Below, in pieces: positions 25,475-37,115 of a stretch of DNA of 64,000 nucleotides. How positions within the stretch are numbered: position 1 is the first letter of the stretch; each line of letters opens with the position of its first letter. The position numbers were made by a program, and so were the translations under genes. Origin of the DNA: Casuarina equisetifolia (taxonomy: Eukaryota > Streptophyta > Magnoliopsida > Fagales > Casuarinaceae); NCBI GenBank assembly GCA_028551475.1, contig CM052359.1, forward strand, positions 19,531,583 to 19,595,582, read 5' to 3'. The notes under the pieces were generated by a model. It saw nothing but the letters and a program-made list of their open reading frames with translations, was not told the origin of the DNA and ran no database searches.

Positions 25475-26454
25475 AACTTCACCAAGACTTTTAGCCCAAT
25501 TGCTAAATCGGTCATTATACACATTGTCTTATTTATTATGTACTCGTAGACTACACCTTGTTGTTTATGCTTCACACTTCTTGGTACAATATTCTTTTAT
25601 TGGTCTACATGAATGATATTATGCTCACTGGATCTCTAGTATTCTTTTCCTTGTTTATACTTCATACTTCTTGAGCTAACTTTTAGGTTGAAACTTTGGA
25701 TCTTTTAACTTGGTATCAGTGTCCAAGTTGAATATACTCCAACCTATGTGACCTAAAGCCTAATAATCCTAATTGGTAAGATGTTATGGCAATTGAGTAC
25801 AATATTCTTATTCATAATGGAACCTAGGGTTTGGTACCATATACCTATTAGTGCTCTTCTTATAGATGTAAATGGATTTACAAATTTAAACTCCATATAG
25901 ATGGCTTCGTAAAGTGTTACAAATCTTGTCTTAGGGTAAAGGGTTTTCATTAATGGAAAGGCATTAACTTCATTAAGACTTTTACCCTAATTGCTAAATT
26001 GGTCACTGTACACATTGTCTTATTTCTTATGTACTCATAGGTTACACATTGTTGTTTATGCTTCACACTTCTTGGTACAATATTCTTTTACTGGTCTACA
26101 TGAATGATATTATGCTCACTAGATCTCCAGTATTTTTCTTCTTGTTTATGTTTCACACTTCTTGAGTTAACTTTTAGGTTAAGACTTTGGATCTTTTAAC
26201 TTGGTATTAGAGTCCAAGTTAAATATACTCCAACCAATGTGACCTAAAGCCCAATAATCCTAATTGGTAGGATGTTATGGCAATTGAGTACATTACACTT
26301 ATTCATAATGGAACCTAGGTTTGGTACCATTACCTATTGGCGCTCTTTTTATTGGATGTAAATGGATTTACAAAGTTAAACTCAATACAGATGGCTCCCT
26401 AAAGTGTTACAGAAATCATCTCAAGGTTAAGGATTTTCATCAGTGAAAGGCATT
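25475..26454 (+). repeat. Tandem repeat, two ~490-bp chimeric units
   Basis: Units 25475-25965 and 25966-26454, with a third start at 26455 that runs on into ordinary copia sequence. Each unit joins a piece of copia reverse transcriptase (the stretch with 'ggtacaatattcttttat'), a TRIM-like piece ('gagctaacttttaggtt' ... 'aacttggtatca'), and the copia segment that lies just upstream of the reverse transcriptase block. The same junctions occur in both units, so the chimera formed first and was then duplicated in tandem. Confidence 0.85.
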
Positions 26455-27871
26455 GACTTTACTAAGACCTTTAGCCCAATTGCTAAATTAGTCATTGTAC
26501 ACATTGTTGTTTATGCATCACACTTCTTGATACAATATTCTTTTATTGGTTTATATGAATGATATTATACTCATTGGATCTCCATAAGCTCCCCTTCTTA
26601 GGCTCTTCCATGTCCTCTAATAAGAATTTTCCATTAAAGATCTAGGTTTGATTCATCATTTCCTCATAGTTAAAGTTTAGCTCACTTTAAATAGTTTTCT
26701 CCTTCACTAGGCCAAGTTCATTCATAACATTCACACTTATGTAAAGATGATTAATGACAAAGAGATATCCACACCCTGTATGATGAACCATTATATCTCT
26801 GGAGTGGTGAACTTCTTGCTAATCCCATTTTCTATTGCATCATTGTGGAGCTTTACAATGTCTCATTCTTATAAACTTAACATTGCATATGTTGTCTACA
26901 CTACTTACCAATTTCTACATAAATTGACCACTAATCATTGGCAAGTGGTAAAACACATTCTCCACCACTTGGCTAATACCCTATGCTTGGGTCTTTTCCT
27001 CACATGAAGTCCTGCCACTTCATTGCATGCCTTTTTTTATGTAGGTTGTGGTAGGTGATTGTGATGACCACCACTTTCTTGGTGATTTTTATGTTTTTTT
27101 TTAATAGGAATCTCATCTCATGGAGTTATGGCAAACAACATATTGTTGCTCCAATCTAACATTGAAGCTAAATATAAATTAGTTGTGAAAACCACAACAA
27201 AACTTATGTAGATTGAGTATCTTTTTGGTTATCTTTAAGCATTTCCACCTTATCCACCTATGCTTTAGTGTGACAACTTATTGACTTTATACTTGACTAC
27301 CACTCTAGTGTTTCATGCTTGTAATAAACACATTGAGATCAACTTCCACTTCATTCGAGAACATTTGACCTATAATCAACTTTACCCATAGTTCATCTTC
27401 TCTATGGATTAGTCTGCTAACATTTCCAACAAAAGTCTCTTGTCTTGGTGTTTCACATTCTTCGCTCTAAGCTAACTATCCATTTTGCCTTCTTATTGAG
27501 GGGGAATGTTAAAGAATGAGAAACTCTCATGCACCTAGAAGCATTGACACTCATGAGTAAAACATGTCAGATTGCTAAGTTAGCCTTACCACCACATCAA
27601 CCTTAGCATAACTCATGTGACCCAACTATGCGTTTACCTCTAGTTTTAAAATCTTCATTGTCACTGCCACTAAAAATGCTCTACATATTTATAAAGAGTT
27701 ACTTTTAATTAATTGTTTTCCTTTCTAATTTTTTTGTAATTTTTAAGGTTTGTGATTATTAAGGATTCTAATCAAAATCACACATAATTTTGTCTTTCCA
27801 ATTGTCTCCTTTTTTTGTCTTTTCCAACAAAATTAGGTTTCTAACAATCCTCTATTCTTTGTTTTCTTTCA
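26455..27871 (+). mobile_element. Duplicated copia 3' part with LTR 3
   Basis: Second copy of the reverse transcriptase to RNase H region, followed by a purine tract (GAGGGGGAA) and LTR 3 at 27507-27871. It keeps about 560 bp (26640-27200) that the first copy lacks, including a stretch open from 26747 to 27007 that resembles the copia region between reverse transcriptase and RNase H. Fossil, broken in several places. Confidence 0.8.
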
Positions 27872-28443
27872 ATAGTGTTGCCTACTCTATTTAAAACATG
27901 GTGAACATTTAAGCAAGTTCCGTAAGCTCTCTTGCGCACCTTAGTGTTAAAAAGCCATGACTTCTAAAGGTTAATTAGCTAGTAGGAGTTAGACTTAGTT
28001 TCATGTAAGGGTTAATGTGGTTTAGGTAGGAAACCAAGATCCTACTAACTTAAGAATTGTAAGAAATAGAAAGGAAATAAGCTTGTAATTTGTAATTAAG
28101 TTTTGGGTTTATTCCCTCTATCAAATAAAATCATTAACTAACTTCCTTGTATTTCCATTTCATTTAACACTATAGCTTGAAATAAGAAAAATAAAGACAA
28201 GGATTTGTGGTTAGATTTTCAACTTAAAGTTTCAATTATATGATTTGCCCAATAAAAGTGAAACATGTTTATTTTCCTTCCACATTTAATGGGAAACACA
28301 TGGACAAATTTGACAAAATGTGATCTTAGAAACATGAAAGAAATTGTGTATAGTATGATAGTCCTATATCATAAAATAAGATCCCTAAGATGAAGTTTAA
28401 AATTAAAAGAAGACCTTCCAACCCTTGAGCTAACTTTTAGATT
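27507..28443 (+). repeat. LTR 3 plus 3' flank, second copy of the duplicated segment
   Basis: Direct copy of 24511-25474. The match runs through the LTR end (27871) into the flank and stops at 'taacttttagatt', the same point where the first copy jumps into the tandem repeat. Confidence 0.85.
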
Positions 28444-28845
28444 GAGATTTTAGTTTTTTTAAGTTGATATCAAAGCCTAAGTTGAATCTACTTTATCACA
28501 TGTGACCTTAAGCCTACTGATGCTCAATGTACATATACATATATGCGTAAAATAAGAGTCCCACATTGAAAAATAAAATCTTTCAAGTAAAATTTAAATT
28601 GGAAGAGAATCCTTCAATCCTTAAATTAACTTATGGGTTGAGATTTAGGGCCTTCTAATTTGGTATAATAGTCTAAGTTGAATCTACTATACCCCATACA
28701 ACCTTAAGTCCAATGACACTCAGTGTACACGTACATGTATGCAAAACAAGAGTTAGAAAATAATATCCATAAGATGAAGTTGTTTAAAAGAGAATCTATT
28801 AACTTTTGAAGTAACTTTTAAGTCAAGATTTTAGGCCTTCTAAAC
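28350..28845 (+). repeat. TRIM-like short LTR repeats, about 190-bp spacing
   Basis: Three diverged units with the order 'cccacattgaaaaataaaa', 'gaagtttaaa', 'gagctaactttta', then a 'tggtatca'-like primer site and 'taagttgaatctac'. Clear starts of the 'gctaactttta' block are near 28428, 28624 and 28812. The motif set resembles terminal-repeat retrotransposons in miniature, which have short LTRs and a Met-tRNA primer site and no genes. Confidence 0.6.
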
Positions 28846-29076
28846 CATGATAAATGATTGATTTGTGAAAAGGAAAAACAAACTAGTTTTACGAGTGTGA
28901 TTTCTTTTGCAAAGCTATGTTTTTGGACTTTTAAAAAGGAAAAAAAAAATGCAACCTTGTGGAAGATGCGATAAGTTAAGAAAAATTGTGTTGAGATCTG
29001 TGGATTGAAAAGATCTTGGAACTCGCCCGTCCAAGAAAGAAAAGCAAGGACTCGAGTTTCAAATAACTATTTGATT

Positions 29077-29111
<35 letters not shown>

Positions 29112-29397
29112 CAAAAGAGAGAGAATATTTCAAATTATAAACATAACGGTCAACTTGATAGCATTAAGCAAGATTAGATATTCGATATTAAAAAAAAAAC
29201 ATATCAATTCATTTTTTAAAGGCTATTTTGGAATTTTGATATTTTTTTATTTATAAAGAACTAACTTATGAAATCTAGTTTCAGGAATTAAAAAAGTAAT
29301 TATTAATTGATTAGATTGAAGAAATCATGAACCGAACTAAGAGCATCGTAAATTAGTTGTGAACTGAATTTGTAGGTTTTATACAGAAGCTGTGACC
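28846..29397. other. Spacer with a (TG)14 microsatellite
   Basis: No gene or element recognised apart from the dinucleotide run at 29083-29110. Confidence 0.6.
29083..29110. repeat. (TG)14 microsatellite
   Basis: Uninterrupted TG run of 28 bases; an obvious candidate for length variation. Confidence 0.97.
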
Positions 29398-29820
29398 CAA
29401 TCTCGTAGGTTCTTTTTTTTTTTTTTTTTTGGTGAAAGGTCAAATTATATATCACCTTAAAAAATTTACAAGATTTTTCAATTACAAAATATCATCATTT
29501 AAGCTCAAAAATTGCACTTGGCAAATTTCAAAACTCTTGTAAAAATTTATTACAATTTGTAAACTTGACTCCTCTGGTAAATGAAATCTTCCTTCTCACA
29601 TCCTTCTTAATTTTAGCAATAATGGTTGAGTTATCTAGACTTGTATTATTGAATCTTCTTCTATTCCTTTCTCTTCAAATGTGATACAATATGGCCTTGA
29701 AAGATATACTAAGCAAAGTTACTGCAAAACTCTTCCTCTTAACAATATTAATCATCCAATATATTTCAGCTCTCCAGTGTTTAATCCTTCAAGTTAATCC
29801 ATTCAATCTCGTAGGTTCTT
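29398..29820 (-). mobile_element. 5'-truncated LINE with 17-bp target duplication
   Basis: The insert 29415-29803 has its poly(A) tail seen as a T-run up to 29430, so it points to the minus strand. It is flanked by an exact 17-bp repeat, CAATCTCGTAGGTTCTT, at 29398-29414 and 29804-29820. On the minus strand the body reads like the end of a plant L1-type ORF2: KRKSFAVTLLSISFKAILYHI, then a stop where the family has Trp, then RERN. That matches the 'YHIWxERN' block after the zinc-binding domain. Only about 390 bp remain, a typical truncated insertion. The intact target duplication argues for a moderate age. Confidence 0.92.
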
Positions 29821-30170
29821 CCAAACAAAATATTGTTGTTCTTTGCTTGAAAGCAAAACACACTTTATTTAATGGACTAGATGATAATACATCGTTTTGA
29901 AGCATGCCTAAAGAAAACAAAATAGGATGGAGCTTTCCCCTCATCCTTCGATAGTGATAGGATTTTCATCTGCTTTGGGGGAAACCTAACTTGGTAGTTC
30001 CAGCCATGTCAACTGATTTTGGGGGATTTTTTTTATGATTTCTGACCTTTGAAAAAAAAATTAAAATAAAAAGTAACGGCTTCTTTTGAATTAAGCATAT
30101 TGGTTGTTTATGTAATGTCTATGTTAAACATTAAAACGTGAAGCTAAAAAAGAAATAGTTTGAACCAAAT
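29821..30170. other. Spacer between LINE and minus-strand copia element
   Basis: AT-rich, no recognisable feature. Confidence 0.5.
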
Positions 30171-30372
30171 TGTAAGAAAATAAGAAACTACAAAGGAACA
30201 TGAAGGACTTCTCTATTGTTGTAATAATCTTTACAATGTTTGCTATACATTTATAGAGACGTAGCCTAGCCTAAGAAAGGTAAACCAAATATTTACAATA
30301 ATTATAGTGATATTGTGCCTAATCATGGCACTAATATGATAATGTATTAGGTGAGACAACTATCTATTAATA
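30171..30372 (-). repeat. 3' LTR of the minus-strand copia element
   Basis: Placed between the purine tract (minus-strand CTTGAGGGGGAG ending at 30373) and the terminal ...TTTTCTTACA at 30171. About 202 bp. Its ends resemble those of the 118-bp block at 35678-35795 but the middles do not align. Confidence 0.65.
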
Positions 30373-30689
30373 CTCCCCCTCAAGCTGAAGATTTGAATAA
30401 ATCAAATACTTTAAGCTTGGAGAGAAGATGTCAATGTTGTTTGCTGTTGAGTTCCTTAATAAGTAGGTCAGCAGGTTATTCCTTGGTTGGTACATGTCGT
30501 GTTGTAATGATTCCTTGTTAAAGCTTTTCTCTGACATAATGACATTCAACTTCAATATGCTTTATACATTCATGAAATATATGGTTTACTACAATCTTCT
30601 ATGTAGCTTCATTGTCACAATGGAGTAATGTTGGACACTTCATGTAAAAACCAAAATCTTTAAGTAACCTAATGATCCAAACTATTTCA

Positions 30690-31560
30690 CAAGTGGTAAG
30701 TTACATAGCTTTGTATTCTGCTTTAGTTGATGATAAAGATACAGTGGGTTGTTTTTTAGAGCACCATGAAATTAAAGAGTTTCTTAACATTATACAAAAG
30801 CGTGTGGTGGATTTTCTTGTCATGGGACATGTGCTGTAAACAAAGTCACAATATGCTCGCAACTTAAATGGTGAAGATAATGGGAACATGAGACCAAGGC
30901 CTAGGTAACTTTTAAGATATCTGATCACTTTCATAGCAGCTTTTATGTAAGATTGTTTTGGATCATGCATGAACTGGCTAAGAAGTTAGACTGGAAATGT
31001 GATATTAAGTCTGGTGAGTGTGAGATAAATCAATCATCCAACTAGTCACTAATAAATTGAAGAATTGTCAAGAGGAGGATCATTCATTTGTTCTTTGGAT
31101 CCAACATCATACTCAAGGCTTGTGAATTTTTTGTTCTACTACATAGGAATCATTGATGGCTTCGAACCAGCTAAGCCTACTTCAGAATTAAGTTCCAATG
31201 TATACTTTCACTGACTTAATGAAATACTATCTAGAGATCAAATGATTTCAAGCCCTAAGAAAAACTTTAAGGGACTAAGATCCTTCATGAAGAATGTACC
31301 ATGCAAATATTTTTTGAGGTCTGAAATGATTGCTTGACTATTTCTTGTAATCAAGATATCATCAACATAAATGAGTAAAGCCACAAAACAACTACCTTTC
31401 CTTTTCGTAAACAAAGAGTAACCATGGTAAGACTGGCTAAAGCCGTGTGCAATCAGGGCACTAGTGAACTTAACATTCCATTGTCGAGAAGCTTGCTTCA
31501 ACCCATAAAAGATTTTTGCAATCAATAAACAAGATGCTCCCCTTGATTGCAAAATTTGGG
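30690..31560 (-). pseudogene. copia reverse transcriptase and RNase H relic
   Basis: The best kept part of the minus-strand element: KIFYGLKQASRQWN and LLIYVDDILIT of reverse transcriptase (31552-31238), then KAAMKVIRYLKSYLG and the RNase H run to 30701. These are diagnostic for Ty1/copia. It is interrupted between the two stretches and stays a fossil. Confidence 0.9.
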
Positions 31561-34500
31561 GAGAAGCTCCACATAGACCTCTTTTGAAAGATCACCATGA
31601 AAAAAGGCATTCTAGACATGATAAAGGGGTCAATGATGGACGATGGCAATGGTAATGATGAGCCGAACAATGACATGCTTGGCTATGGGAGAGAAAGTAT
31701 CCTGATAGTCAATTCCCTTATGTTGATTATAGCCCTTGGCAACCAAACGGGCTTTATAACATTCAATGAAGCCATTAGCACGATACTTCACCTTATAAAC
31801 TCATTTACATCTAATAGGACGACGACTAGGGGGCAAAGGAATAATATCCCAAGTGTGATTAGCTTGAAGGGCAGTAAGTTCATCATCCATGGTTACAATC
31901 CAATTGGGGTCTTGGGTGGCCTCATGGTACGTGTTAAGTTCAGTGATGACGAAAATAGAGGCTATGAAGTACTAATAAAGGTGGTTGCAATGGTGGAGGG
32001 AAATATAGTTAGATATCAAATAAAGGGAGGTTTGGGAAGAAGGAGGGAGGGTGGGACATATGTAGTTAGAAGTCCAAATAGGAAGGTGAGTGGGATAGCC
32101 AGATCGACACAGTGAAGGATCGAGAGGCTCAGTAGAAGGAGCAGTAGTAGTATAAGTAGGTTAGGGGGTAGGGTGAGGGATAGTGGCGATGCAAGATCAA
32201 GGGTGTCCAATGAAAGGTTGGAGGAGAGAGGCGGGGCAATGGGAATCATACCTAAATGAGCTAGTTTAGGAAGATCCACATATAATGATGAGGAAGTGTA
32301 TGTATCAGGATCTGACACAATTGGAGGTGACAAGAGGGCCAGGCTATCCAAAGAAGAAGAAGAAGAAGAAGAAGAAGAAAGAGTAAAAACAATTTCTTGA
32401 AAAACAACATCATGACTAACAAAAAATTTATGGGATTGAGGGTCATAGACACGATAACCTTTTTGAGAAGGAGGATAACCCATAAAAATGCATGGAAAGG
32501 CACGAGGACTTAACTTATCTCGAAGGCCTAAGGTGGTGGTGTAACAACGACAACCAAAAACACGAAGATGGTCAAGGATAAGAGGTTTACCAAATAATTT
32601 TTCAAAGGGGCTAAGACCATGAAGAAAGGAAGAAGGAAGTTAATTGACAAGGTAGGTGGCAATGAGAAGGCATTCCCCCCAGAATGGTAGGGGGATGTGG
32701 GCTTGAAACATTAAAGCACGAGCCATATCTAATAAGTGCCGAGTTTGCATTCAATAACTACATTTTGTTAAGGAGTGTGAACGCATAAGGCCTCATGGGA
32801 AATGCCCTTCATAGAAAGGAAGGAACGACATTTAGAAGAAAAGAATTCAGAGCCATTGTCGGAACAAATGTGATGGACAGTGGCATTGAATTGGGTATGA
32901 ACTAAGGAGATAAAATATTAGATTTTGGAAATACTTGGCTTTTAAATTGAAGGAGGAAAGTTCAAGTGGCACGAGAAAAGTCATCCACAATGGTAATAAA
33001 ATAACGTGCACCGTTATGGATGGGAGTTCAATGAAGACCCTAAACATCCATGTGGACAAGTTCAAAAATGGAGTGAGTCAGAATGTGACTAATGGGAAAA
33101 GGTTGGCGGGTTTATTTAGCTAAGGGGCAAATAAGGCAGGAAAAAGAAAAAGGACAAGAAACATAAACACCAGAAGAAGAAATTTGTTTTAAGGAAGAAT
33201 GACAGAGACATCGATGCAAAAGATCATAACTAATATTATTAATAAAATTGGAGTACAAGGAGATTGTTGTTCAAAAGTACAAATAGTGGACTTTAGGGAA
33301 TTTAAATATTCAAAGAAAACATAACTAAATTTTTTTTAAAAAGTGGAATATAGAAAGTAGAGTTCTCGATTAGCCTTGCTGAGCCCGATTAGATTCCAAG
33401 TCGTGAAATCCTGAAATACACAAAAAAACATTGAAAAAATGGCTACACAATTGTTATCGTGAGTTAATTTTTAAATAGATAACAAATTGTGTTTAAAACG
33501 GGGGCATATAAAATATTAGTTAGATGTAATTGTGGATAAGGTTGACAAAGACTAATGTGGGTGACAAGACTAAGTGAGCTATCAGGCAATGTAATATTAA
33601 TGGGTACAACGCATGGGGAAAATGAATCAAGAATAGATAAATTACAAGTGATATGGTCACTAGTCCTTAAATCGATTATTCATAAGCATGAAATGGGAGA
33701 AAGGAAAAAAACCATACCTAAGAATGGATCCAAGGAACCCATTTAGTTGACGAAATTCAAGAGCTTGTGTTATTGATTGGCAGTGAGAGTAAGCCCAATG
33801 GATCCGCCATATATGCTATCTGGGCTAGGTGGATGATGGCCCAAGATACTCGGACTGGGTGTGGGTAGATAGCTTGAAGAGCCCTAAAAAGAAAATCCCC
33901 TAGTAAAGTCCATAGTTAGGGGATAAGTTGGGCTATAGCCAAGTGAAGGCAGAGAACTTAATATGGCAACATTATGGGCTAAATGCCCTTGGCCAATAGG
34001 CTTGTGCCTATTATTACCACGTTGCTTAGGCTTGCTGCTAAAGGGGTAGCCCACTAATTGGTAACAGGACTAGGGCAAGTGTCTAGGCCACTTACAATGA
34101 TTGCAAATGGGCCTAAATGTGGGAGGTGTTTGTTGGGCATGAGGTGGGTTAGGCCCGTTGGCCCAACCCAAGGATAGGGCCCAAAATTACAAATTTTAGG
34201 TCCAACCTATTTGGGCAAGAAATGCACCTAACCCGACTAAGGTGTGATTGGAATGTTGGAACATTATGTCTAAACCGCATCGGCATTGTTGCCGAGAAAG
34301 GAACAACTATTAACAGCAGCGTGTTAGAGCAAGCCTTGCTTAGCCAGTGAGTAAAGCTTTTCCACACTCGGTAGCTTGTCACGTGACATGATGTTGGAGT
34401 GAAGGGTAGAGAATTCATTCGACAAGGTCAAAAGAAGTTGCAGGGATCGATCCTCCACCTCATGGTGTTAAAATTGCTTACTAGTGTCACAAGTGCCGCC

Positions 34501-35250
34501 ACAACAATAATGAAGAGGAGGCTATTGGGCGTCTAAAGCACCCCAAAGCTCCTTCAGATGAAGGTAGAAGGATGTGAGCTTAGCACTAAAGGCACCAAAA
34601 GACAAGCGGAGAGTGCCAATGTCCTATTTGAGGGAAAATTTTTAGGTCTCACTAATATGATCGAAGTTATCTCAAAGTAATTGCTAGACATCAACAACAT
34701 TAGGAGCAGTGCAGACCATAGGCTTGAGTAAGGAATCAATGGAGTGGGTTAACCAAGTCTTCACAGCTGCATGACATTGGTCCTAACGGTCGGTAGAGTC
34801 ACCATCGCCAATGGGTCATGGGAGCTTACTAGTTAGAAAACTCATCTTATTCCGAGCAAGGAACACTATTCAAATTTGCTCACTCCAAACATGCTAGTTG
34901 GCCTCACCAGTAAGCTTTTGGGACATGATGCATGCCTGTTGAAGATCAGTAGCAGTGAGATGGTATGGGTCACAGAGAGGAGAGATAGTGGTGCTGTTGG
35001 TAGTGGCCATGAGGAAGGTGAACAAAGACGGCTAGGGTTTTAGAAGAGGGAATTAAGGATAAAGGTAATTTGGTAAATGAAGAAAGGAATAGAAAAAGTG
35101 GCTAGGGTTAACAGGAAAAGAAAAACAACATAAAATGTGGCTAGGGTTGACGGGAAAATAAAAAGGAAAAACAAATAAGTAAGAAAAAAACGGCTAGGTT
35201 TATGTGTTTAAGGAGGAAAATGATAGAGGTGAAAAAGATAAGAGAACGGC

Positions 35251-35520
35251 GTGACTAATGTGAAGGGGAAAAACAAATATGAGAGAGAGAAAGAAACACC
35301 TTGGTCACGGGTAGGTGGAAAAAAGAGGAAAGAGAAAGGGAATTATGAAGGAAGAAGAGAATGGACAAAGAGAGAGAAAAGACGTGATCTACAGGTAGGT
35401 GGAGAAAAAGGAGGAAAGAGAAAGGGAATTATGAAGGAAGAAGAGAATGGACAAAAAGAGAGAAAAGACTTGGTTTACGGGTAGTTAAAAAAAAAAAGGA
35501 GGAAAGAGAAAACGGAAGAG
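35251..35520 (-). repeat. ~85-bp purine-rich tandem repeat in the copia leader
   Basis: A unit starting GTAGGTGGA at 35311 recurs at 35395 and begins a third time at 35481, so spacing is 84-86 bp. It lies between the gag start and the primer-binding site of the minus-strand copia element, i.e. in its untranslated leader. Confidence 0.8.
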
Positions 35521-35677
35521 AAACGACAAGATTAAAGTGGAGAAACGAAAAGACGGGCAATTAACAAGAATTGACGAGAGAGAGAAACAATGAAGGAAGA
35601 AAAAAAATAGCAAGAGGCTTACAACTCGTCGAAAAAGAAAAATGGCGAAAGCTAGGATCGTTTTACGATTGATACCA

Positions 35678-35795
35678 TGTAAGAATAGGCTCAGGCCTAC
35701 CAAAACTCATGAGCAATAGTAGGAGGTAGCCCACACCTTATAAGATGCAGATATTTGAGTCTTCGTTCCAATGTGGGACTAGCTTTCTCTTAACA
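35678..35795 (-). repeat. 118-bp TG...CA block next to the copia primer site
   Basis: On the minus strand it starts TGTTAAGAGAAAGC and ends CTATTCTTACA, directly followed by the primer-binding site. Length, the 'GTCCCACATTGGAA' block and the TATAAGGTGTGGGCT stretch resemble short LTRs of small copia or TRIM elements. It may be the 5' LTR of the element, or a TRIM that recombined with it. Confidence 0.65.
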
Positions 35796-36170
35796 CAAAA
35801 AGTATAATATCTCCATTTTCTTATTTTCTTTATTCTTAATCAAGCATTTTATATATTGGTCTTTCGTAATCTGTTTGATCGTGTGTTTAGAGTTGGATTG
35901 TATGAAACCCTAAGTAGAAAATTTTGGGGGATATACTCTTTTAAGTTTGGCCATATGATGAAATTGGTGCAATGTAAGGGGTTGAGTCTTTGTTACGTGT
36001 TGAAAGCACAATATGTTTAAGAAGCAATCTTATCTAACATAAAAGTTAGTATTAAATTATTGAAGAACTGTGATCATTGTTTGACGAGAAAACCATAGAA
36101 TCACCTTTCAAAGAATTCCTTCCATCTTCTTAAAGATCAAAACACTGAAGATCTTGGAAAGCTTGAGCAA
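35796..36170. other. Spacer between copia relics
   Basis: AT-rich, no gene. It may include leftovers of the relic that follows. Confidence 0.4.
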
Positions 36171-36700
36171 CAAGAAATTGTTAATAAGGTGTTAGCTTAT
36201 ATGCCTTCGTTTTCTTCCCCTGATGTGAAAGCAAATGATGGAGAGGTTACACAAGAAGAATCGATTAGGAATGAAGCTGAAGAAAAGACAGTGGTTAATG
36301 ACATACCCCAGATAGAGTACTTCAAAGATATAGTAATAGTCGTCCTAGAGAGCCATTAGCTAAACCTTTTTTAAGAAGATCCAAAAGAATGCGGCAACCT
36401 TCACAAAGATAACCCCACATGAATATATGATACAAATTAACTGGGAAGAAGCTCAAAGCTATGAGACAAAGGCTATTAAAGATGTTCATAAGAATGAACA
36501 GAATAAAGCCATGTAAGAGGAAACGAAGTCCTTATATAAGAACCACATCTATGAGCTAGAAGCATTTCCTAACCAAGGTAAAAGACACAACTAGTTGTGA
36601 ACCAATTTGGTTAGGAAAAAGGAATTATTTTTGAAAAAATCTTCTCACCTAGGATAGATACTGATGGCCATAGATTTGATATATTGATGATACAATGGAT
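36060..36700 (+). pseudogene. copia integrase-tail to RT-start fragment, plus strand
   Basis: Short readable pieces in copia order: KNCDHC near 36063; a region around 36350-36420 resembling the 'RRSxRxRxP' linker; and a stretch near 36430-36570 with the 'EEMKSLxxNHxxEL' look of the start of copia reverse transcriptase. The direction is opposite to the copia element at 30171-35795, so it is a separate insertion. No LTRs seen. Broken in several places. Confidence 0.7.
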
Positions 36701-37115
36701 AATAGACAAGCTAAAAGTTTGTCAACGAATTGCTACGACGAACTCCAGGTAGAGTCAGGCTAATTGTTAACTTTTTCTTCTTTTTTTTTTTTTATATATG
36801 GAGACATTGAAGTAATATAACTCCAACGGATAGATTTTTTGCTTTAAGAGTAAATTAGTTTAAGGTTTGATATGTCTTATACACTTTTAGGCGATAGTTT
36901 AACGTGTAATAAATCATTCTATGGTTATACAATGTTCCTCACTTGTCTAGTTAAAGGCCAGCTTGAGTGGAGAGAAAAATTATTTTTGTAAGACTGTAGA
37001 AGCTTTAAGAGCTGACAGAGAGACAAACTTATCTTATTTTCATTTTCTATACTAAAAAAGTTTTCCTCTTGGTACCACAGACAGTTATAATCCCAAACCA
37101 CGTAATTCTATGTTT
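36701..37115. other. Spacer, nothing recognised
   Basis: AT-rich sequence with a 14-base T-run near 36781. No gene or repeat family assigned. Confidence 0.5.

Larger units (their letters stand above)
30171..35795 (-). mobile_element. Ty1/copia fossil on the minus strand
   Basis: Parts in transcription order (high to low coordinates): an LTR-like 118-bp block 35678-35795; primer-binding site TGGTATCAATCG at 35677-35666; purine-rich leader; gag about 35010-33950 with a CCHC knuckle (CNHCKWPRH) near 34090; protease region not clearly placed; integrase about 33230-32000 (HRCLCH then CLICPLA; C-terminal GYPPSQKGYRVYDP); reverse transcriptase about 31990-31238 (LLIYVDDILIT); RNase H about 30970-30690 (LISWCSKKQPTVSLSSTKAE); purine tract CTTGAGGGGGAG and a 3' LTR at 30372-30171. 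Broken by many interruptions but less worn in reverse transcriptase and RNase H than the copia element at 19693. Confidence 0.9.

Noticed and set aside
31597-32115. 172-codon plus-strand open frame
   Set aside because: It is antisense to the copia integrase and reverse transcriptase relic; no own features.
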